Source: DATHZQ01 sp963823505
GTDB lineage: Bacteria > Actinomycetota > Acidimicrobiia > Spongiisociales > UBA5794
NCBI GenBank assembly: GCA_963823505.1
Contig: CAWGLY010000005.1
Span: forward strand, 1,798,001-1,862,000
DNA length: 64,000 bases
Reading direction: 5' to 3'
Positions within the stretch are counted from its first letter, which is position 1. Every line of letters starts with the position of its first letter. The notes under the pieces are model-generated. The model did not search any database and had not been told where the DNA came from. It was given only the letters and a program-made list of their open reading frames with translations. Positions 58,682 to 64,000 of the stretch are shown here, piece after piece. Position numbers and translations under genes: made by a program.

Positions 58682-59716
58682 ATGAACCACCGCATCCCCC
58701 GCCGCTGGATGACTCTCGTCGTCGGCGTGGTCCTGGTTGCCGCCGCGTGCGGCGGCGATGACTCCACGTCCGACGAGGGAACCGGCACGACTGTGACGAG
58801 CTCTGCGCCACCCACCACGATCGCACCGACGACCACGAGCGCTGCGGCCGCAGATACGACGGTCGTCGACGAGACGGGAACGGGCCGGGTCGTGGTGGGG
58901 GCGGACGGCGTCGAGCAAACCGTCACCGATACGAGCCGCATCATCACCCTGACCGGCGACCTCACCGAGATCGTGTACGCCCTGGGCCAAGGTGACCACG
59001 TCGTGGCCATCGACGTGACCACGACTTTCCCGGAGGAGGCGACCGCGCTGCCCGTCATCGGCTTTGCTCAGCAGCTCGCCGCCGAGCCGCTTCTTGCTTT
59101 CGAGCCGAGCCTCGTCCTCGCCGATCAGACCGTCGGCCCCGTCGAGTCCATCGAGCAACTGCGGGCTGCCGGCGTGCCCGTGGTGGTGATCGAGACCGCA
59201 ACCACCCTCGATGGAGTCGCACCGAAGATCGAAGCCGTTGCAGGCGTCCTCGGCGTTGAGGCCGCCGGCACCGAGCTCGCAGCCAACGTTGCCGGGGAGA
59301 TTGCGGCAACGACCGGCGGCGTCGAGCCCGGCACGGGACCGAGCGTCGCGTACGTCTACGTGCGAGGCCCCCAGACTCTGCTGCTCTTCGGCGCAGGGAT
59401 GCCAACCCAGGCGATGATCGAAGGCGCCGGCGCGGTCGACACCGCTGCACAGACCGGCGTGTTCGGTGCGCTTCCACTCACACCGGAAGCGCTCGTCGCT
59501 GCCGCTCCCGATGTCATCGTGCTCCCTGAGGCGGGGTTGGCGGCCCTTGGTGGCATCGAGGCATTCAAGGCCATCCCGGGCGTGGCCGACACACCGGCCG
59601 GTGCCAACGATCGGTTCCTCTCCTACGACGAGGCGTACTTCTTCAACCTGGGTCCCCGTACCGGCCAGGCGTTGGCCCAATTCGCCGCCGACCTCGACGC
59701 CCTGACCGGTTCCTGA
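58682..59716 (+). CDS. hmuT: Heme ABC transporter substrate-binding lipoprotein
   Basis: 344-aa periplasmic-binding-type lipoprotein (Fe/B12/heme family). The signal peptide carries a lipobox ending VLVAAAC (Cys23). A Thr-rich linker follows (TTVTSSAPPTTIAPTTTSA), then the binding domain GDLTEIVYALGQGDHVVAID, LPVIGFAQQLAAEPLLAFEP and PEAGLAALGGIEAFKAIPGV. The pattern is closest to HmuT-type heme receptors, but siderophore or corrinoid ligands are not excluded. GGGAGG lies 6 nt before ATG 58682. It is the first gene of a three-gene importer. Confidence 0.85.
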   Translation: MNHRIPRRWMTLVVGVVLVAAACGGDDSTSDEGTGTTVTSSAPPTTIAPTTTSAAAADTTVVDETGTGRVVVGADGVEQTVTDTSRIITLTGDLTEIVYALGQGDHVVAIDVTTTFPEEATALPVIGFAQQLAAEPLLAFEPSLVLADQTVGPVESIEQLRAAGVPVVVIETATTLDGVAPKIEAVAGVLGVEAAGTELAANVAGEIAATTGGVEPGTGPSVAYVYVRGPQTLLLFGAGMPTQAMIEGAGAVDTAAQTGVFGALPLTPEALVAAAPDVIVLPEAGLAALGGIEAFKAIPGVADTPAGANDRFLSYDEAYFFNLGPRTGQALAQFAADLDALTGS

Positions 59717-59723
59717 CCTCGAT

Positions 59724-60740
59724 GTGACCACCGCCGCCCCGCCTCGGAGCGAGCGCCGATGGGTGCTGCCTGCGCTCGGCGTCGCCCTGATCCTGGCGAT
59801 GCTGCTGGCTGCTTCGGTCGGTGCCGTCACGATCCCGGTTTCCGAGATCGTGACCGCAACGGCCCGCAAGCTCGGTCTCGGCGTCGGCGCAACCGCAGGA
59901 ACCGCAGATGCCGTGTTGTGGGGAATCAGAGTCCCCCGCATCGTGCTCGGTGCAATCGTGGGTTTGGGCCTCGGTGCTGCCGGTGCGGTCTATCAGGGCG
60001 TGTTCCGCAATCCGCTGGCCGATCCCCAGCTCCTGGGAATCGCCCCCGGTGCCGCGTTGGGCGCAGCCCTCGGCGCGACGGCCGGGGGGTTGTACGCCAC
60101 CCTCGCCGGCGGCGCTGCCGGCGGTGTCCTGGCCGCCCTCGGTATCCGCCGGATCGGCGGCCGGTTCGCCGAAGCCGACCCCACCAGGATGATCCTCGTT
60201 GGCGTTGCCGTTGGTGCCGTGCTGAGCGCATGGGTGGGTTTCGTCGTCTTTGCATCCGACCGCGCCCGAGTTCCGCCGGTGGAGTTCTGGCTTCTCGGCA
60301 GCCTGACGGGCGCCACCTGGAGAGCTGTCGTCGTGAGCGCGCTCGTCGTGAGCGGTGGCGCCGCCCTGCTGGCGCTGTCGTGGCGCAAGCTCGATCTGCT
60401 GGCTCTCGGCCACCGGGAGGCGCGGCATCTCGGTGTCGATGTCGATTCGGTAACGACCGTCGTCATGGTCGCAACAGGGGCCATGGTGGGCGTCAGCGTC
60501 GGTGCAGTCGGAGTCGTGGCGTTCGTGGGGCTGGTGGCACCACACGTCGTCCGACCGTTCACCGGCCCGAGCAACCGGCGCCTCGTACCCGCCGCAGCGC
60601 TCACAGGCGCGCTCTTCGTGGTGCTCGCCGACGTGGCTGCTCGCACCTTGTTCGCTCCAGTTGAGATTCCCGTCGGGCTGTTGACGGCGGCCATTGGGGG
60701 TCCGTTCTTCATCTGGCTGATCATGAGGCGCGGCCGATGA
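59724..60740 (+). CDS. hmuU: FecCD-type ABC transporter permease (heme)
   Basis: 338-aa polytopic permease with about nine or ten hydrophobic segments. FecCD signatures are GIRVPRIVLGAIVGLGLGAA, GVFRNPLADPQLLGI, GHREARHLGVDVDSV and VGLVAPHVVRPFTGPSNR (coupling region). Start GTG 59724, 7 bp after hmuT. Its stop overlaps the ATPase start (ATGA), so the genes are coupled. Confidence 0.9.
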   Translation: MTTAAPPRSERRWVLPALGVALILAMLLAASVGAVTIPVSEIVTATARKLGLGVGATAGTADAVLWGIRVPRIVLGAIVGLGLGAAGAVYQGVFRNPLADPQLLGIAPGAALGAALGATAGGLYATLAGGAAGGVLAALGIRRIGGRFAEADPTRMILVGVAVGAVLSAWVGFVVFASDRARVPPVEFWLLGSLTGATWRAVVVSALVVSGGAALLALSWRKLDLLALGHREARHLGVDVDSVTTVVMVATGAMVGVSVGAVGVVAFVGLVAPHVVRPFTGPSNRRLVPAAALTGALFVVLADVAARTLFAPVEIPVGLLTAAIGGPFFIWLIMRRGR

Positions 60741-61516
60741 CCACGGCACTGCTCGAAGGGACGGCATTGCGGTTCACGATCGGCGCGGCAGTGCTCGTGG
60801 ACGACGTCGATCTCACCGTCGGCAACGGGGAGCTCGTTGCGGTCATCGGCCCCAACGGCGCAGGGAAGTCGACACTGCTCAGTGTGCTCTCCGGCGACGT
60901 GCGCCCGCAGCACGGCAGCGTCCGCATTGCCGGAAGAGATACGCGGTCCATGGGGCCGTTGGAGATGGCCCGGAGCCGCGCTGTGGTCCGTCAGCACCTC
61001 GCATCGGACGTCCCGTTCACCGTGCGGCAGGTCGTCGAGATGGGTCGCCACCCTCTCCAGGTCACGGGAGCTACCGATGCGGCCACCGATGCTGCACGAG
61101 TTGCGGAGCTGCTGCGTGCCGTCGACCTCGGCGACAGGGCGCACTTGCCGCTCTCCGCATTGTCTGGCGGAGAACAGCGCCGAGTCGCTCTCGCTCGGGT
61201 CCTCGCCCAGGAAGCGCCGCTCCTGCTGCTCGACGAGCCGGCAGCGGCCCTGGACGTCGCCCACCAAGAGCTGACGATGCGGCTGCTGCGGGACCGCGTC
61301 GCCGCGATGGGCGGCGCCCTCGCCATCCTGCACGATCTCAACCTGGCGGCCAGTCATGCCGACCGGGTCGTGATCATGCACAGAGGCCGGGTGCGAGCGA
61401 GCGGCACGCCTGCCGAGGTGATGACCGCCGAGGTGTTGACCGATGTCTATACGCAGCGCCTAGAGGTGAAACCGCACCCCACCCGCGACCGCCCCCTCGT
61501 GATCGTCGTCGATTGA
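60737..61516 (+). CDS. hmuV: Heme ABC transporter ATP-binding protein
   Basis: 259-aa ABC ATPase. Walker A is IGPNGAGKSTLLSVL, the Q-loop region is VRQHLA, the signature is LSALSGGEQRRVALARVL, Walker B is LLLLDEPAAALDVAHQ and the H-loop is AILHDLNLAASHADRV. The LSVLSGDVRPQHGSV and HmuV-like LTDVYTQRLEV tail match heme importer ATPases. It overlaps hmuU by 4 nt. Confidence 0.9.
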   Translation: MTTALLEGTALRFTIGAAVLVDDVDLTVGNGELVAVIGPNGAGKSTLLSVLSGDVRPQHGSVRIAGRDTRSMGPLEMARSRAVVRQHLASDVPFTVRQVVEMGRHPLQVTGATDAATDAARVAELLRAVDLGDRAHLPLSALSGGEQRRVALARVLAQEAPLLLLDEPAAALDVAHQELTMRLLRDRVAAMGGALAILHDLNLAASHADRVVIMHRGRVRASGTPAEVMTAEVLTDVYTQRLEVKPHPTRDRPLVIVVD

Positions 61517-61712
61517 GCTACACGCCTACGCACGGAGTTCGCGATTTTTCATGATGCGAACGACCCAGAACGCGTCTAGGCTCCACTTCGTGTGGGGTGG
61601 CCTGTCCCCCCAAGAATGGCGTTGTCCCCGGTGGGCGCAGCGCCGGTAGGCCAACCTTTTACGGGACAAAGAGAGATCCCGGGAGAAGTCCCGGGGGAAG
61701 GGGAAACGTAAC
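61517..61712 (+). promoter_or_regulatory. Structured leader of the subtilase gene
   Basis: Non-coding stretch rich in complementary segments. GGGTGGCCT (near 61597) can pair with AGGCCAACC (near 61648) apart from one mismatch. GCGCAGCGCC lies inside this arm. TGTCCC and GGGACA form a further possible pair. A CCCGGG-6 nt-CCCGGG hairpin (about 61678-61695) lies just before the AAGGGG ribosome binding site. I could not match it to a known riboswitch consensus. Confidence 0.4.
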
Positions 61713-64000
61713 GTGTCGAGACGTTTATTTGTAGTGCTCGCCGCTCTTGCCCTCATGCTGGTCACACTTGTGCCTGCAGCAGGAGCCGAGTCGACCGTGA
61801 CGGACAATCCGGTCAAGGTGGAGAAGGGCGCCTACGACAGCTACGTCGTGGTCATGCGCGCCGAGCCACTCTTGGCTTCCTTCGAGCAAGATGCGCTGAA
61901 CGGTTCCGCCGCTCGCGCCGAGCGTGCCGCCCTCAGGGCGACCCACGATCGGGCGCTTCGCGACGCCGGGATCAGCACCGACAAGAAGGTCAACGACTAC
62001 ACCAATGCCGCCAACGGCTTTTCGGCGTTGATCACCCACGCTGAGGCTGAGCGGCTCGCCGCCAATCCGGACGTGCTGCTGGTCATGCCGGACACCCTTC
62101 GGCAGCTGACCACGGAGAATTCGCCCACGTTCCTTGGTCTCACCGACGAAGGTGGTGCCTGGGCAAGTGGCTACACAGGCGAAGACGTCGTCGTTGGTGT
62201 CATCGACTCCGGCATCTGGCCCGAGCATCCGAGCTTCGAGGACGACGGCTCCTATCGCCGTCTGCCGCGCTTCAGCTTGGACGAGTCGGTCTACTCGGCG
62301 TGTGACTTCGGCAATTCCGATCACAACCCGAACGACGTGGACTTCGAGTGCAACAACAAGCTCCTCGGTGCCCGGCAGATCCTGCCGACGTACCGTGCGC
62401 TGATCGGCGCAGAGCCCACGGAGTACGACTCGGCGCGTGACGACGACGGCCACGGTACCCACACCGCCTCCACGGCGGCGGGTAACGCCGGCGTCCAGGC
62501 TGAGGTCTTTGGTGTCGACCGCGGCGTCGTGAGCGGTATCGCTCCTCGCGCCCGCGTCATCGCCTACAAGGGTCTTGGCATCCTCGGCGGCTTTGGTTCC
62601 GACCTTGCTGCCGCCATCGATCAGGCCGTTGCTGACGGTGTCGACGTCATCAACTACTCGGTCGGCGGTGGTGCAAGCCTCACCGGTGCGGACGACCTCG
62701 CCTACCTGTTCGCAGCTGACGCGGGCGTCTTCGTGGCGACTTCGGCCAGCAACAGCGGCCCCGGCCCGGACACCATCGGTGGCCCAGCGTCGGTACCTTG
62801 GCTGACCTCGGTCGGCGCCAGCACGCAAGACCGCACCTTCGAGGGCTCGGCGTCCTCGAGCGACGGATGGGAGTTCTTTGGAGCCTCGATCACGAACGGC
62901 ACCGACGAGCTGACGCTGGTCGACGCCGCCGATGCCGGCGACGAGCTGTGCAACATCGGTGCACTCGATGAGGACGTCGTGGCAGGCAACGTCGTGCTCT
63001 GTCTGCGTGGTGCGATTGCCCGGGTGGACAAGAGCCGTGCGGTGTACGAGGCCGGGGGCGCAGGAATGATCCTGTACAACCCGACCGACACGCAAGCTCT
63101 GGTCACGGACAACCACTGGGTCCCGAGCGTTCACATCAACCTGACGAGCGGCCTGGCCATCAAGGACTACATCGCCGGTGCCGGTGATGCTGCGGTCGCA
63201 CAGATCAACGGTGGTTCACCGGTGGCGCAAGACGCTCCATGGATGGCGGACTTCTCGTCCCGTGGTCCCAATGGCGTGGCCGAAGACATCATCAAGCCGG
63301 ATGTGACCGCTCCGGGTGTGAACATCCTCGCCGGCAACACGCCGACCCCGGTCGGCTTCTCGCAGCCGGAGAGCGGGTTCCCTGGTCAGCTGTTCCAGTC
63401 GATCAGCGGTACATCGATGTCGAGCCCGCACGTTGCAGGCCTGTTCGCGTTGCTGAAGCAGGCGTACCCGAGGTGGTCGCCGGCGGCAGCGAAGTCAGCC
63501 CTCATGACCACGTCCTACCAGGATGTCATGAAGGAAGACGGCGTGACGCCAGCCGATCCGTTCGACATGGGTGCCGGTCACGTTGATCCGAGTGGTGTGG
63601 CTTCCGCACCGAACTCGATCTTCAACCCCGGAATCGTGTACGACGCCGGATTCAACGACTATCTCGGGTTCCTGTGTGATGCAGCGCCTGAGATCTTCTC
63701 GGATCCAGCCGCCACGTGCGCATCCCTCGACGCTGCTGGCATCCCAACGGATGCGAGCGACCTGAACTTGGCGTCGATCGCAGTCGCCGAGCTTGCGGGC
63801 ACGCAGACAGTCACACGTACGGTCACGAACGTCTCGCGCTCGCGGCTCGTGCTGCGTCCCGCCGTCAAGGCACCGGCCGGCTACGAGGTCGAGGTCTCGC
63901 CAAGAGTGCTCAGGGTTACCGCAGGTGGTAGCTCGAGCTACGAGGTGACGATCACGGCAACGGACGCCGCTCCCATCGGGGAGTTCAAGTTCGGTGCGTT
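61713..64000 (+). CDS. Secreted subtilisin-family (S8) serine protease, C-terminus cut
   Basis: Extracellular protease with 762 codons visible, open to the window end. GTG 61713 (AAGGGG upstream) starts a signal peptide (RLFVVLAALALMLVTLVPAA). An I9-type propeptide follows (YDSYVVVMRAEPLLASF to VLLVMPDTLRQLTTEN). The catalytic triad is D165 (VIDSG), H247 (DDDGHGTHTAS) and S568 (SGTSMSSPHVAG). A PA-like insert (VVAGNVVLCLRGAIARVDKS, GGAGMILYNPTD) lies between H and S at about residues 395-475. A C-terminal Fn3-like domain begins near VTRTVTNVSRSRL. The architecture matches plant/actinobacterial cucumisin-type subtilases. Confidence 0.93.
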   Translation, partial: MSRRLFVVLAALALMLVTLVPAAGAESTVTDNPVKVEKGAYDSYVVVMRAEPLLASFEQDALNGSAARAERAALRATHDRALRDAGISTDKKVNDYTNAANGFSALITHAEAERLAANPDVLLVMPDTLRQLTTENSPTFLGLTDEGGAWASGYTGEDVVVGVIDSGIWPEHPSFEDDGSYRRLPRFSLDESVYSACDFGNSDHNPNDVDFECNNKLLGARQILPTYRALIGAEPTEYDSARDDDGHGTHTASTAAGNAGVQAEVFGVDRGVVSGIAPRARVIAYKGLGILGGFGSDLAAAIDQAVADGVDVINYSVGGGASLTGADDLAYLFAADAGVFVATSASNSGPGPDTIGGPASVPWLTSVGASTQDRTFEGSASSSDGWEFFGASITNGTDELTLVDAADAGDELCNIGALDEDVVAGNVVLCLRGAIARVDKSRAVYEAGGAGMILYNPTDTQALVTDNHWVPSVHINLTSGLAIKDYIAGAGDAAVAQINGGSPVAQDAPWMADFSSRGPNGVAEDIIKPDVTAPGVNILAGNTPTPVGFSQPESGFPGQLFQSISGTSMSSPHVAGLFALLKQAYPRWSPAAAKSALMTTSYQDVMKEDGVTPADPFDMGAGHVDPSGVASAPNSIFNPGIVYDAGFNDYLGFLCDAAPEIFSDPAATCASLDAAGIPTDASDLNLASIAVAELAGTQTVTRTVTNVSRSRLVLRPAVKAPAGYEVEVSPRVLRVTAGGSSSYEVTITATDAAPIGEFKFGA

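Noticed and set aside
61517..61712. Known riboswitch (cobalamin, c-di-AMP or c-di-GMP) upstream of the subtilase
   Set aside because: I checked the leader against the consensus boxes I remember (e.g. GCCACTG of B12, GGGGTGAAT of ydaO) and found no convincing match, so it is reported only as a structured leader.

Overview
The window is high-GC DNA from an actinobacterium. An uncultured Acidimicrobiia-like lineage is my best guess, at low confidence. The grounds are the tRNA-Trp-secE-nusG and tRNA-Thr-tRNA-Met arrangement, an rpmG-HadAB-like dehydratase-trpT neighbourhood that recalls the Mycobacterium rpmG2-hadABC-trpT-secE order, RpoB/RpoC of 1119/1304 aa without large insertions, frequent GTG/TTG starts, and SLH and LPxTG surface proteins.

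The minus strand, read right to left, carries the classical translation/transcription macro-operon: tRNA-Tyr, tRNA-Thr, tRNA-Met, tuf, rpmG, then tRNA-Trp, secE, nusG, rplK, rplA, rplJ, rplL, then rpoB, rpoC, then rpsL, rpsG, fusA (cut by the window edge). It is broken into blocks. (i) Between rpmG and tRNA-Trp lie a phosphodiesterase-type phosphatase, a methyltransferase, a HadA-HadB fusion, an ECF sigma/anti-sigma pair, and a plus-strand gene for a 3161-aa DUF11-repeat surface protein ending in LPRTG. (ii) Between rplL and rpoB lies a 15.2-kb gene for a tandem-95/Big_9 repeat adhesin ending in LPFTG, interrupted by about seven frameshifts. (iii) Between rpoC and rpsL lie an AAA ATPase, an MFS permease, an SLH protein, a GNAT acetyltransferase, a molybdopterin oxidoreductase, a penicillin-acylase-like hydrolase and an M50 protease.

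Short tandem arrays of the 7-mer GGTATCC (or its complement GGATACC) lie beside several of these blocks: upstream of the rpsL -10, upstream of the rpoB promoter, between rplA and rplJ, and between tRNA-Tyr and tRNA-Thr. A related inverted repeat separates tuf from rpmG. A degenerate second copy of the L7/L12 C-terminus sits between rplL and the giant adhesin. Two tandem ~112-bp units carrying the 5' half of tRNA-Thr lie next to the intact tRNA-Thr.

The right end (57.9-64 kb) holds a TetR regulator divergent from a heme-type ABC importer (lipoprotein, permease, ATPase), then a secreted PA-domain subtilisin that runs off the window. No insertion sequence, CRISPR array, rRNA or phage gene was seen. 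The housekeeping genes look intact, with no obvious rifampicin- or streptomycin-resistance substitutions in RpoB or S12.
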